Part shown: positions 1 to 7,724 of the stretch, piece by piece | How the letters are laid out: each line of letters begins with the position of its first letter | Numbering within the stretch: position 1 is the first letter of the stretch | NCBI RefSeq assembly: GCF_000145275.1 | Contig: NC_014393.1 | Location: 372,001-436,000 of the forward strand | Length of the DNA stretch: 64,000 nucleotides | Origin: Clostridium cellulovorans 743B | GTDB taxonomy: Bacteria > Bacillota > Clostridia > Clostridiales > Clostridiaceae | Direction of reading: 5' to 3' | Notes under the pieces: model-generated | The model's database searches: none | What the model was told of the DNA's origin: nothing | Seen by the model: only the letters and a program-made list of their open reading frames with translations | Made by a program: the position numbers and the translations under genes

Positions 1-378
1 AATGTTTGAGTAACCCCTTTCCAAGGAAATCTTTAAACAAGAGATAGTATCATCATATAGGTACCATTTGTCTGGTGTTAAGTATTTTTCTCTTATATTA
101 TCTGAGATAGACTTTGCTACGTCAGCTTCTATACCAATTTCCCTTAAAATATTACAGAAGTGACTACTCATATGTTCCCACCATTGTTTACCGTTAAAAA
201 ATTCTTCATGGGAGAGTTCTGGGAAGTTCCACGGAAAGCCAGTTTTCAAGTAAGGCCGGACATCTTCTAGCTTGAAATTCGTATAACCATAATCCAGTAA
301 TAAATTATGGATTGTACTGCTCCACATACCATCCCTATAAGCTAAAGTGTTATCAAAATCCCATAATAAATATTTCAT
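1..378 (-). CDS. HAD-superfamily hydrolase, N-terminal part (runs off the window)
   Basis: The reading frame is open from the ATG at 378 to the window edge, giving 126 codons. The protein begins MKYLLWDFDNTLAYRDGMW, and DFDNT is HAD motif I, with the first Asp as the expected nucleophile in phosphatase-type HAD enzymes. A helical cap region follows. Motifs II to IV lie outside the window, so substrate cannot be guessed. An AGGAGGC ribosome binding site lies 5 bases before the ATG. The fold assignment is firm; the function is only 'phosphohydrolase-like'. Confidence 0.8.
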   Translation of the reverse strand, partial: MKYLLWDFDNTLAYRDGMWSSTIHNLLLDYGYTNFKLEDVRPYLKTGFPWNFPELSHEEFFNGKQWWEHMSSHFCNILREIGIEADVAKSISDNIREKYLTPDKWYLYDDTISCLKISLERGYSNI

Positions 379-430
379 CAGATGCCTCCTAACAAGTAAA
401 ATATAATGCGACATATTGTTAATCATATGA

Positions 431-488
431 AATGTTATAGTATAACATTCAAGAATAATATACATTTTGTTATGTATTAATCATAACA
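431..488. promoter_or_regulatory. Two TGTTAT-based palindromes in a divergent intergenic region
   Basis: A perfect 19-base palindrome (AATGTTATA-G-TATAACATT, 431-449) is followed by an inverted repeat TGTTATG-N7-CATAACA (468-488). They lie between the divergent HAD gene and the exported small protein. They look like sites for a dimeric regulator. The half-site resembles that of the operator-like palindrome at 4332-4352, but the arm spacing differs. The binding protein is unknown. Confidence 0.4.
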
Positions 489-598
489 CATTTTGTCAAC
501 ATAATAGTGGAGAATTTAAAATAGAAGATGATAATATGTACAGTAAATAATTACATAGGAGATGTGGTATATTTCTACAAAAGCTCAACAAAATATAA

Positions 599-943
599 GT
601 GAGTGAGGTGAGTGGAATTAAGGCGAAAAAATTTATAATATTTATTATAATATGCATGTTGGCATTTACCGAAATGACAAAAGCAATTCCAGTATCAAAT
701 GTGTTTAAGCAAGGCCTATATATTGTTTCTGAAGATGATCAATTTACTGGTAATGCTAGTCTTGTAAAAGCAGATAATACTACAGTTTTGACGATAATTG
801 ACCCTAATGGTGTTTTAAAGTTTTACAAAAAATTTGATTTTTTAAATGAAACAGTGAACTTAGGAATTATCGGATATCAAGACGCTATTATTTTAGTAGG
901 AAAAGGAGAAGTATATATTGATTTTGAATATGTAAATTATTAA
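599..943 (+). CDS. Small exported protein of unknown function
   Basis: This 114-residue protein has a basic N-terminus (KAKK) followed by a hydrophobic stretch (FIIFIIICMLAF) and a small-residue site before IPVSN, so it reads as a signal peptide with a mature domain of about 85 residues. The mature part is predicted mostly beta (alternating hydrophobics, DPNGVLKFYKKFDF). I do not recognise the family. No ATG lies before the signal peptide. GTG codons at 599 and 608 are both possible starts and neither has a clean ribosome binding site, so the first residues are uncertain. It stands alone, followed by a hairpin terminator. Confidence 0.6.
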   Translation: MSEVSGIKAKKFIIFIIICMLAFTEMTKAIPVSNVFKQGLYIVSEDDQFTGNASLVKADNTTVLTIIDPNGVLKFYKKFDFLNETVNLGIIGYQDAIILVGKGEVYIDFEYVNY

Positions 944-1047
944 AGAATTTCATGTTGCGAACTAAAATTTATACTTATGATTCAAATGGTTGTAAAGGAC
1001 TCTACGTATGTTGAATGCTTAACTAAAAAATGGTATTATAAGATTAA

Positions 1048-1087
1048 TAAAAAGATACTTCTGATTTTTCGGTAGTATCTTTTTTAT
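1048..1087 (+). terminator. Intrinsic terminator
   Basis: The arms AAAAAGATACT and AGTATCTTTTT are complementary and enclose a 14-base loop. The right arm runs into a T tract. It sits about 105 bases after the small exported protein gene and before the Nudix gene. Confidence 0.6.
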
Positions 1088-1134
1088 TTCTATATCTTTT
1101 TCAAGATACAAGAGAAAATGGGGAGTGGTTATAG

Positions 1135-1617
1135 ATGCTGGAGATGATTATTGGGGTAAGGGTTTTTATTTTGGATGAATCAGAAAGAATATTATTAGTT
1201 AAACATTCATATGAATCAGAAGAATTTTGGGTTATACCTGGTGGCGGGGTTGAAGCTGGTGAATTAACCAGAGATTCAGGGATAAGAGAAGTAAAGGAAG
1301 AAACTGGCTTGGATGTTGAAATAGTTAGATTATTGTGGACTGTTGAGGAGATATCAGATAAAGGTATGAGTTATGTAAATTATTTTCTTGGGAAAATAGT
1401 CGGAGGCAAATTAGCATTAGGGGGAGATCCAGAACTTAGCATTGATAAGCAAGTGTTAAGTGATATTGATTTTTTCTCAAGGGAAGAAGTAAAGGAGCTG
1501 CCAGTAGTTTATCCAGAAGTACTTTTAGGTGGATTTTGGGATTTGTTAGAGGAGGGAACCTTTAACCAAAATGTTTGGAGACAACGACCTTCTGTTGGAT
1601 TTGGAATAAAGGAGTAA
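1135..1617 (+). CDS. Nudix hydrolase
   Basis: A 160-residue soluble protein with a complete Nudix box at residues 37-59: Gly37, Glu43, then REVKEETGL, matching GX5EX7REUXEEXGU. The two Glu of EE bind the catalytic metal in this family. It should hydrolyse a nucleoside diphosphate linked to another group; the specific substrate cannot be read from sequence. The ATG at 1135 follows a GGGGAGTGG ribosome binding site; an in-frame ATG at 1144 is the alternative. It is monocistronic and ends at a strong bidirectional hairpin. Confidence 0.85.
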   Translation: MLEMIIGVRVFILDESERILLVKHSYESEEFWVIPGGGVEAGELTRDSGIREVKEETGLDVEIVRLLWTVEEISDKGMSYVNYFLGKIVGGKLALGGDPELSIDKQVLSDIDFFSREEVKELPVVYPEVLLGGFWDLLEEGTFNQNVWRQRPSVGFGIKE

Positions 1618-1634
1618 GAACAGAACTCATTCTT

Positions 1635-1684
1635 AAGGGGCTGTCTCAGAATAGAAATCATTTTCTATTCTGAGACAACCCTTT
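1635..1684. terminator. Bidirectional terminator with a 20-bp stem overlapping a gene end
   Basis: The arms 1638-1657 and 1662-1681 pair over 20 bases with one wobble and enclose a TCAT loop. It separates the convergent Nudix and nucleotidyltransferase genes. The loop contains the stop codon of the minus-strand gene, so its last codons are encoded by the stem. The palindrome begins with GGGGCTGTCTCA, which resembles ends of small mobile elements, so a palindromic insertion is an alternative explanation. Confidence 0.75.
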
Positions 1685-2479
1685 ATTACTTTCTCCAATT
1701 ACAAAATCCATATAAGCTATAGCATCATTCCTTCTTTGAAGTAGCGAAGAATAATAAGAAGTTTTGACGCCTTTCCGCAATCTCATTGATTCATTGATAA
1801 TTTTGTGCCACCTTTGAGGAAAAACCTTCAATGCATATTCACCAGCACCAACCTTTGAAGTCATATCCTTTTCTAGGAAGGTGTAATAAAGCCTAGAAAC
1901 TCCTAAAACTCCCCATTCAATTTCTTTTAGGTTAACAAGTAGATTTATGTAGTCCATTGAGGGGAATTTTTTGCACTTATTCATCCAATTAAGCCAATAG
2001 GTATTAAGATTCTCATACATATTGTTAATCAAAATATTAAAGTTTACTGAGTAATCTAAGCTCTTGGCACTTTGTCCTTTTATGTTTATGCCATACTTTT
2101 TTAATTGAAAGGCATCTATTGAATCTCTAAGGAATGGGACAATGCCTTCAAAATTTCCATCATTAAAACGAAGACAAGGACTGTCTTTTTTATTTAAAGC
2201 TTCTATGTCATCCTTGAATAAATACATCCCATCTAGACTTTTTTTAGGAAACTTCTTTTTTATGTTAATATGAAGGTTTTTTAATATATCTATATCTTTT
2301 TCCATAGCTTTTCTTTTCGTGATTGCTATAAAATCAATATCGCTCTCTTTAGTATTAAATGCACCTAGTGAGATAGAGCCATATATATGATATGACTCTA
2401 GAAAATCAGGTAACACTGCTTCAAGTGACTCAATATTGTTATTGATAATTTCCTTTGCTTCTTCAGGTATATATGTCAT
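1658..2479 (-). CDS. AadA-like nucleotidyltransferase (DUF4111 type)
   Basis: The protein (273 aa from the chosen start) has the nucleotidyltransferase motif GSISLGAFNTKESDIDF at residues 34-50, with GS and the two metal-binding Asp at 47 and 49. The C-terminal half resembles the DUF4111 helical domain of ANT(3'')/ANT(9) aminoglycoside adenylyltransferases (EWGVLGVSRLYYTF, GAGEYALK). It may adenylylate an aminoglycoside or another small molecule; resistance is not shown by sequence alone. The ATG at 2479 is preferred because GGAAGGTGG lies 7-8 bases upstream; the GTG at 2488 falls inside that site. It follows the DUF5808 gene by 40 bases and is probably in the same operon. Confidence 0.8.
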   Translation of the reverse strand: MTYIPEEAKEIINNNIESLEAVLPDFLESYHIYGSISLGAFNTKESDIDFIAITKRKAMEKDIDILKNLHINIKKKFPKKSLDGMYLFKDDIEALNKKDSPCLRFNDGNFEGIVPFLRDSIDAFQLKKYGINIKGQSAKSLDYSVNFNILINNMYENLNTYWLNWMNKCKKFPSMDYINLLVNLKEIEWGVLGVSRLYYTFLEKDMTSKVGAGEYALKVFPQRWHKIINESMRLRKGVKTSYYSSLLQRRNDAIAYMDFVIGESNKGLSQNRK

Positions 2480-2519
2480 ATGTTCCACCTTCCAAAATCG
2501 CCTAAACTGTGTTAAATAC

Positions 2520-3920
2520 TTAATTATTGTGAATTTTTTCTATGATTTTATCGTATAACTCTCTTGTTCTATCAGGATTCTCATAATTTATAAAGATACG
2601 TTTTTCTTCCTTTGTATATATAAATAAGTTTGGTTTGCGGCTATCCATTATGTATAAATTGCAATTGTCATATGCCTTGCTTTTAAATTTACCTATCAAT
2701 GTATGATTTATTGCCAGTCCATTTTTTCTAGTCATATCCTGAGGGAAGGTCTCCATCATCTCTATACTATAGATACTTTCATAAGGAATCTTAATTCCAT
2801 ACATACCCTCAATAGAAAGCTCATTAGCTTCAATAGTAATTGATTTTTCTTTTACACCTGTACTCACAAGGTGAGATAAAGAAAAGGTTGAGATTAATGA
2901 ACCTATCAAGATTGCCAAGACAATACCTATAAATATTTTTGAACCAGGTTTTGCATAGTTAAGGTCAGTGCCTATACCAATTCGTTTTGGAACAAACACA
3001 GCTGGGTCATTCTTATTATAATAGAAACAACCAAGAACATAGTTTTCATCATCATCTCTATCTATAATGAGCTTGTCTTCATCATTAACACTGTTAACAG
3101 ATAGATTTTTACCCCCTTGGCCTATCAATAAAGCACCAATTACAATTATGATCATTGGAATAAAAGTAGTAGCAATTATGCTTATAAAAATCACTGGTGA
3201 TGATATGAAATCTGCAGAGGCTAAAATCACAAAGAAAAAGCTTAAAGTAACAGCTAATGAAGCTATATACATTAATAAGGAAATATAATATTTGTATCGT
3301 TTATTTTTTTCAATAAGCTCGTTAGCTTCTCCGCCATTTAATTGTTGTTTAGTATTATTTATAGCATAGATTGCTAATAACATAACTAATGTAGTGACTA
3401 TTTGTGCAATAGCAAGGAAAATTATGTCTTCTCTAAATGCTATTATAAAACTTACAAGAACAATTGCTGCTAGAATAAAATATAAGCCCTTACTTAAAGT
3501 TTTATTTTCTGAAGTATTTTTCCTTCCTTTTAAGTCTACCACCACAACTTTTCTGCTCTCAAACTTCCAAACCTCTTCTTTTTTTATTTGTCTAACTTTT
3601 TTATGAATAGTATAGAAGTTGTTATGGATCAAGAGTAACAAAGCAAAGATAGCTATAAAAAAAGTACTAAAGACATAGTCTTTAAACAAAAAAATTGTTA
3701 TAGCATAAACTAATACGAAAATTAAGAAGCTTATATTAAAACGCTTTGTATAATCTTTTTTTAAGGCTAGTAGATTTTCGTGCTTTTCGTAACCAAGAGG
3801 CATTCTAACTCCGAAAAATATTCCTTTATTGCTTAAGGCATTGATATATGAGCCTATGGCATAGAAAATTGAAAAAATAACAATGCTAAAAATACTGATA
3901 AAAATCATTGAACCATCCAT
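2520..3920 (-). CDS. Multi-pass membrane protein with DUF5808 region
   Basis: This protein of about 466 residues has several hydrophobic segments: an N-terminal one, a pair near 60-110, three or four in the middle and one near 340. The hydrophilic stretch DENYVLGCFYYNKNDPAVFVP followed by KRIGIGTDLNYAKPGSK matches the DUF5808 signature. The C-terminal soluble part (SITIEANELSIEGMYGIKIPYESI) resembles a bacterial PH-like domain. Such proteins are commonly encoded next to YtrA-type regulators, as here. The function is unknown, perhaps cell-envelope stress. The ATG at 3920 is chosen because AAGGTGG lies 9 bases upstream and it starts 1 base after the regulator's stop; an upstream in-frame ATG at 3947 would overlap the regulator. 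Confidence 0.75.
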   Translation of the reverse strand: MDGSMIFISIFSIVIFSIFYAIGSYINALSNKGIFFGVRMPLGYEKHENLLALKKDYTKRFNISFLIFVLVYAITIFLFKDYVFSTFFIAIFALLLLIHNNFYTIHKKVRQIKKEEVWKFESRKVVVVDLKGRKNTSENKTLSKGLYFILAAIVLVSFIIAFREDIIFLAIAQIVTTLVMLLAIYAINNTKQQLNGGEANELIEKNKRYKYYISLLMYIASLAVTLSFFFVILASADFISSPVIFISIIATTFIPMIIIVIGALLIGQGGKNLSVNSVNDEDKLIIDRDDDENYVLGCFYYNKNDPAVFVPKRIGIGTDLNYAKPGSKIFIGIVLAILIGSLISTFSLSHLVSTGVKEKSITIEANELSIEGMYGIKIPYESIYSIEMMETFPQDMTRKNGLAINHTLIGKFKSKAYDNCNLYIMDSRKPNLFIYTKEEKRIFINYENPDRTRELYDKIIEKIHNN

Positions 3921-3921
3921 T

Positions 3922-4305
3922 TTATTCTTCCACCTTATAATCATCATAGATTTTATTGATCATTTCTATAAAATCATTCTTTGAGATATCACAGCAGATT
4001 CCTTCAGCAATTATTGGGTTTAATTCTTTTTCCATATTGATCAAGGTTTCTTTTTTATATCTCAGATTCTTAGTGTTAATCACAGCCCCTTTTCTTCTGT
4101 CTATGGTTAGAAAACCTTCTTGCTTTAGTATGTTATAAGCTTTATTTACTGTATGCATATTTATCCCAATATCACTAGCTAGTTGTCTTACCGATGGCAA
4201 AATTTCTCCTTCAGCAAGTTTACCAGAGGCAATTCCTCTTAGGATTTCATTTCTCAGTTGGGTGTAGATAGGTATATCGCTTTCAAAATTAATTTCTATT
4301 AGCAT
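3922..4305 (-). CDS. GntR-family transcriptional regulator, YtrA subfamily
   Basis: The protein (127 aa) starts LIEINFESDIPIYTQLRNEI and carries the GntR winged helix-turn-helix at residues ~10-76 (LPSVRQLASDIGINMHTVNKAY). Only a short tail follows, which is typical of the YtrA/YhcF subfamily that controls ABC or membrane-protein operons. The ATG at 4305 is preferred over the ATG at 4314, which lies inside the AAGGATG ribosome binding site. It is translationally linked to the downstream membrane protein (1-base gap). The palindrome at 4332-4352 is the probable operator for autoregulation. Confidence 0.88.
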   Translation of the reverse strand: MLIEINFESDIPIYTQLRNEILRGIASGKLAEGEILPSVRQLASDIGINMHTVNKAYNILKQEGFLTIDRRKGAVINTKNLRYKKETLINMEKELNPIIAEGICCDISKNDFIEMINKIYDDYKVEE

Positions 4306-4331
4306 TGTTATCATCCTTAAGGTATTATAAT

Positions 4332-4352
4332 TGTTATATATATTATATAACA
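4332..4352. promoter_or_regulatory. Probable operator of the GntR/YtrA regulator
   Basis: A TGTTATATA-N3-TATATAACA palindrome lies 27 bases upstream of the regulator's ATG. Nine-base perfect arms with a 3-base centre are a plausible dimeric GntR site, and YtrA-type regulators usually repress their own operon. Assignment rests on position and symmetry only. Confidence 0.5.
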
Positions 4353-4496
4353 GTCGAGAGATAATTCAAGACTTATATAGGATTTATTTTATTCAATTCA
4401 ATATCGTGGGATCAAATGTTGGTTTTAATGGATACAAGTATATAATTGAAACATATATATGTTATTTAAAAATTTTATTAGGGATTCCTTAATACA

Positions 4497-4558
4497 GATA
4501 TCCAAAGTGAAAACTTTAATTATTCGTAAATCTTTTTGTTGTGTCACTAAATCTTGAG
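4497..4558. repeat. Dispersed repeat, copy 1 of 2 (partner at 31379-31441)
   Basis: About 63 bases align without gaps to 31379-31441 with roughly 11 differences by eye. Both copies contain TGAAAACTTT and ACTAAATCTT. Both are intergenic and in the same orientation on the plus strand. Confidence 0.6.
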
Positions 4559-4575
4559 GAAATAATTATAAAAAA

Positions 4576-5187
4576 TTATTTCCTTGATTTCATTAAAAAT
4601 AGGGAATAATCGATTTTTTCATCTTCTACGATTTTTTCGCCGTGGTAAAAGGTTTTTGATTCCACAGCTTTAAAACCAGCATCAATTAAAATATCTTTTA
4701 ATTTTTCTTGGTTGAATCCGTTATGCCCATGAAAATCATCATGTCCTTTGTGGAAGCTACCGTCTTCTTCATCTAAATCTACAATGCACAAGTAACCATC
4801 CTCATTAAGCAATTTATAAAATGTATTTATAATTGATGAAGTATTTTCAATATGATGTAGCACCATAGAGGTATAGATAACATCAAATTTTATATCCAAG
4901 GAATTTTCATCAGTTATATCTAAATGAAGAGATTCCATGTTGCTTACTTTATATTCATCAATTTTAGCATTTAATACATCTATCATACCTTTTGAGGAAT
5001 CTATAAGAGTGATTTTCTTAAATTTATCATAAAGGTTAAAGCTTATAAGGCCAGTCCCACACCCAAATTCCATAGCTGAAAGTTCTTTATTAGTAGCTAG
5101 TGAATTACCTATTTCTGTTGCAATTATTTTTGCTAACTTAATTCTTCTATCATTATCCCAAGTTTTTGCACGTTGATCAAAACTCAT
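4576..5187 (-). CDS. Class I SAM-dependent methyltransferase
   Basis: The protein is 203 residues long with the SAM-binding motif I MEFGCGTGLISF at ~39-50, motif II ITLIDSSKGMID, and the post-II region DVIYTSMVLHHIENT typical of Methyltransf_11/25 enzymes. It begins FDQRAKTWDND, which is common in clostridial small-molecule methyltransferases. The methyl acceptor cannot be inferred. The ATG at 5187 is selected because GGAGG lies 9 bases upstream; the upstream in-frame ATG (5208) has no such site. It is monocistronic, and a TATAAT-like -10 lies at 5260-5265 on its strand. Confidence 0.85.
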   Translation of the reverse strand: MSFDQRAKTWDNDRRIKLAKIIATEIGNSLATNKELSAMEFGCGTGLISFNLYDKFKKITLIDSSKGMIDVLNAKIDEYKVSNMESLHLDITDENSLDIKFDVIYTSMVLHHIENTSSIINTFYKLLNEDGYLCIVDLDEEDGSFHKGHDDFHGHNGFNQEKLKDILIDAGFKAVESKTFYHGEKIVEDEKIDYSLFLMKSRK

Positions 5188-5501
5188 TTTAAGATACCTC
5201 CGATACATATACTATTTTGCAATTAAGATTTTATTGAGTAATTATGTAAGTATGGGCTTATTATAACACATAGAGTAAATTTAAATGAGGTAAATTGATT
5301 GAAAAACTAAAATATATCTTACAGTGTGTTAAAAGTTAATTTTCATTGTTATGGACCTAAGGAAAAACACTTAATAAACTAAGTCACAGCTGTTGTTATT
5401 ATAGAGAATAGTTTTATCTGAATATAAGTATTAACAATGTAAACAATATGTTTATATAAAGTATAAAAAATTATATTTGTACGATTAGGAGAAGGGTTAC
5501 T
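5188..5501. other. Intergenic region between divergent genes
   Basis: No credible reading frame is seen here. It must hold the promoters of the methyltransferase (a TATAAT at 5260-5265 on the minus strand) and of the sugar-binding-like protein (AGGAGAAGGG ribosome binding site just before 5502). No further structure was identified. Confidence 0.4.
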
Positions 5502-6578
5502 ATGAAAATTCTAAGAAGAATAGTGGCTATTGTTATGGTTTTAATCATGGCGACATTCATATCATCAGGAAGCATATATGCAACAGTAAATATCAATCTT
5601 CAAAAACCTGTTAGAGTAGCTGCGTTATTTTTTGAATTTAATGACCCAAACTTAGCTTTAGTCAGAAAAAATTTGGAGGATATACAAGATAAGAATAAAG
5701 ATAAAGTTGAATTTACTTTTTATAATGCTGAAAATAATGAGGCTATCCAAGATGCGACTATTAGTAAAGTAATCCGTGAGCGTACAGCAGATCTTTTAAT
5801 GGTTAACTTAGTTAATAAAAGTGCGGAGTCTGTGAAAAAACTTATTGATGAGGCAAAGCGATACGGAATTCCAGTAGTTTTATTTAATTATTTACAACCT
5901 GAAACAGTTGATATTATTAAATCTTATAATAAAGCATTTGCGATAGGGCTGGATGAGCGGCAGGCTGGAATTTTACAAGGGCAGATAATTGTTGATATGT
6001 GGAATTCCAATAAAGCGAAAATAGATAAAAATAAGGATAATACTTTGCAGTATATTATGTTGCAAGCATCAAATGAAGCTGTTCCGTTGATAAGAACCAA
6101 CTCTGCTATTGAAACAATTAATAATGCAGGAATAAAAACAAAACAACTTGCATTAGTAAATGCTAAGTGGGATAAAGAATTAGCTAGGGAAGCTATTAGT
6201 GCTTTGTTTTTAAGATATGCTAACTTAATTGAAGCTATAATTTCAAATAATGATGCTATGGCTATAGGTGCCATCGAGGCCTTGCAGAAATATGGATATA
6301 ACACTGGAAATTCTTCAAGAAATATCTTAGTTGTCGGAATTGATGCAATACCAGAAGCACGAGAATTAGTTAACAAGGGTGTTATGACAGGTACTATTAT
6401 TCAAGAACCACGGAACACAGCAGAAGCTCTTTATGATATAGGAATGAATTTGGTTACTAAGGGAAGTCATATTAATAATACAAATTATAAGTTAGCTGAA
6501 AATGGAGTTGAGGTTCTCTTACCCTTTGAAATATATAAAAAGAAGCAGGGTACTTTAAATGAACCCAACAAGCAATAA
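5502..6578 (+). CDS. Galactose-binding-like periplasmic protein (MglB family), orphan
   Basis: The 358-residue protein has a signal peptide (KILRRIVAIVMVLIMATFISS) but no lipobox Cys, unusual for a Gram-positive binding protein. The type I fold is clear: NNDAMAIGAIEALQKYGYN and VVGIDAIPEARELV match MglB. By eye alignment with E. coli MglB, the equivalents of Asp14, Arg158, Asn211 and Asp236 are kept, while Phe16, His152, Asp154 and Asn256 are not, so galactose binding is doubtful. No permease or ATPase gene is adjacent. It lies upstream of an AraC regulator and a GH127 enzyme and may sense or bind a related sugar. A paralogue is encoded at 24753. Confidence 0.82.
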   Translation: MKILRRIVAIVMVLIMATFISSGSIYATVNINLQKPVRVAALFFEFNDPNLALVRKNLEDIQDKNKDKVEFTFYNAENNEAIQDATISKVIRERTADLLMVNLVNKSAESVKKLIDEAKRYGIPVVLFNYLQPETVDIIKSYNKAFAIGLDERQAGILQGQIIVDMWNSNKAKIDKNKDNTLQYIMLQASNEAVPLIRTNSAIETINNAGIKTKQLALVNAKWDKELAREAISALFLRYANLIEAIISNNDAMAIGAIEALQKYGYNTGNSSRNILVVGIDAIPEARELVNKGVMTGTIIQEPRNTAEALYDIGMNLVTKGSHINNTNYKLAENGVEVLLPFEIYKKKQGTLNEPNKQ

Positions 6579-6688
6579 GAACTAGCTACACAGATTTTAT
6601 ATAATGATTTACTAGATATTCTATTATATAATATTATCTATAATTCAGTAAAAAATATAATCAATTATATAAGGTGGTGTAAACTTAG

Positions 6689-7567
6689 ATGAGATTTTTT
6701 TTATCAAATGCTTCTTCTACGCTGTCAAATCTCTCTTGTGGAAACTTAATCAGTAAACAAGCCTTTCTTCATCACAGACGTAATTTCGATATGTATGTAT
6801 TAATTATGGTAATTGAAGGAACTCTATATATGTCACAGAATGGGGAAAGATTTGAACTTGGACCAAAACAATATATTTTCTTAAAAGCAGGCGAAGAGCA
6901 TTATGGATACAAACCATCTGATGGAAAATTATCTTATCTATGGGTTCATTTTAAGATGAATAATCATGTTACCGTAGTGTCAAAGGAAACATTTTTTAAT
7001 GGTATGTTAGAGAATATAATTAGTGATAAAAATAACAGCTTTTACATTATGCCTGAGTCTGGTGAGATATCTCTCACGCAGAGGGCGCCTTTGTTATTTA
7101 ATCAGCTATTAGATATAACTAGGCAGGAAATGATTTATTCAAACCAGATTATCGATTATGCACTTAGTTTATTAGTTATGGAAATATCACAGGAATTTAT
7201 AGAAGTGTATTATAAAATCAAGCAAAATATCCCTCCCAATATAGCACGAATTATGGAATGGATAAAGGCAAATTATTATAAACCTATTACAATATCAGAT
7301 ATTGCTTATGAATTTGGTTATAATGCTGATTATTTATCTTCTTTATTCAGAAAGACTTCGGGAAGTACATTAATTAACTTTATCAATAAAACAAGAATAG
7401 ATATATCAAAATCATTGATTACAAATTATGATATATCTATTAAAGAAGCTGCCTATTCTTGTGGGTTTACCGATGAGAAGTATTTTTTAAAAACATTTAA
7501 AAAATTTGAAGCCATGACACCATCACAATATAAGAAAGCTTTTACAAGAAAAATGATTAATTTATAA
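6689..7567 (+). CDS. AraC-family transcriptional regulator
   Basis: The 292-residue protein has an N-terminal cupin-like sensor (GTLYMSQNGERFELGPKQYIF, then LKAGEEHYGYKP) and a C-terminal pair of helix-turn-helix motifs (ITISDIAYEFGYNADYLSSL and SIKEAAYSCGFTDEKYFLK), ending in the conserved FKKFEAMTPSQYKK. The architecture is that of carbohydrate-responsive AraC activators. It lies directly upstream of the GH127 gene in the same direction and so probably controls it in response to an arabinose-containing ligand; this is inferred from position. Confidence 0.9.
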   Translation: MRFFLSNASSTLSNLSCGNLISKQAFLHHRRNFDMYVLIMVIEGTLYMSQNGERFELGPKQYIFLKAGEEHYGYKPSDGKLSYLWVHFKMNNHVTVVSKETFFNGMLENIISDKNNSFYIMPESGEISLTQRAPLLFNQLLDITRQEMIYSNQIIDYALSLLVMEISQEFIEVYYKIKQNIPPNIARIMEWIKANYYKPITISDIAYEFGYNADYLSSLFRKTSGSTLINFINKTRIDISKSLITNYDISIKEAAYSCGFTDEKYFLKTFKKFEAMTPSQYKKAFTRKMINL

Positions 7568-7724
7568 AAAATTATAATCGGAATTAGTCTAATGGGCACA
7601 TCAGACCCCTTTAATATATAGAAATTTCCACCGTTTCTAGGAATTTATCTACCGACTTTTCTGAAATTAATTACTATAATAAGTTAGTAATTAAATATAA
7701 ATCGTGAAAAGAGAGGCGGAAAAA

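Noticed and set aside
977..1075. A 32-codon frame (MIQMVVKDSTYVEC…) after the small exported protein
   Set aside because: It has no ribosome binding site and runs into the terminator stem; it is probably the 3' UTR.
1635..1684. Insertion-sequence end
   Set aside because: The GGGGCTGTCTCA start is suggestive, but the palindrome is only about 50 bases with no transposase and works as a terminator between convergent genes.
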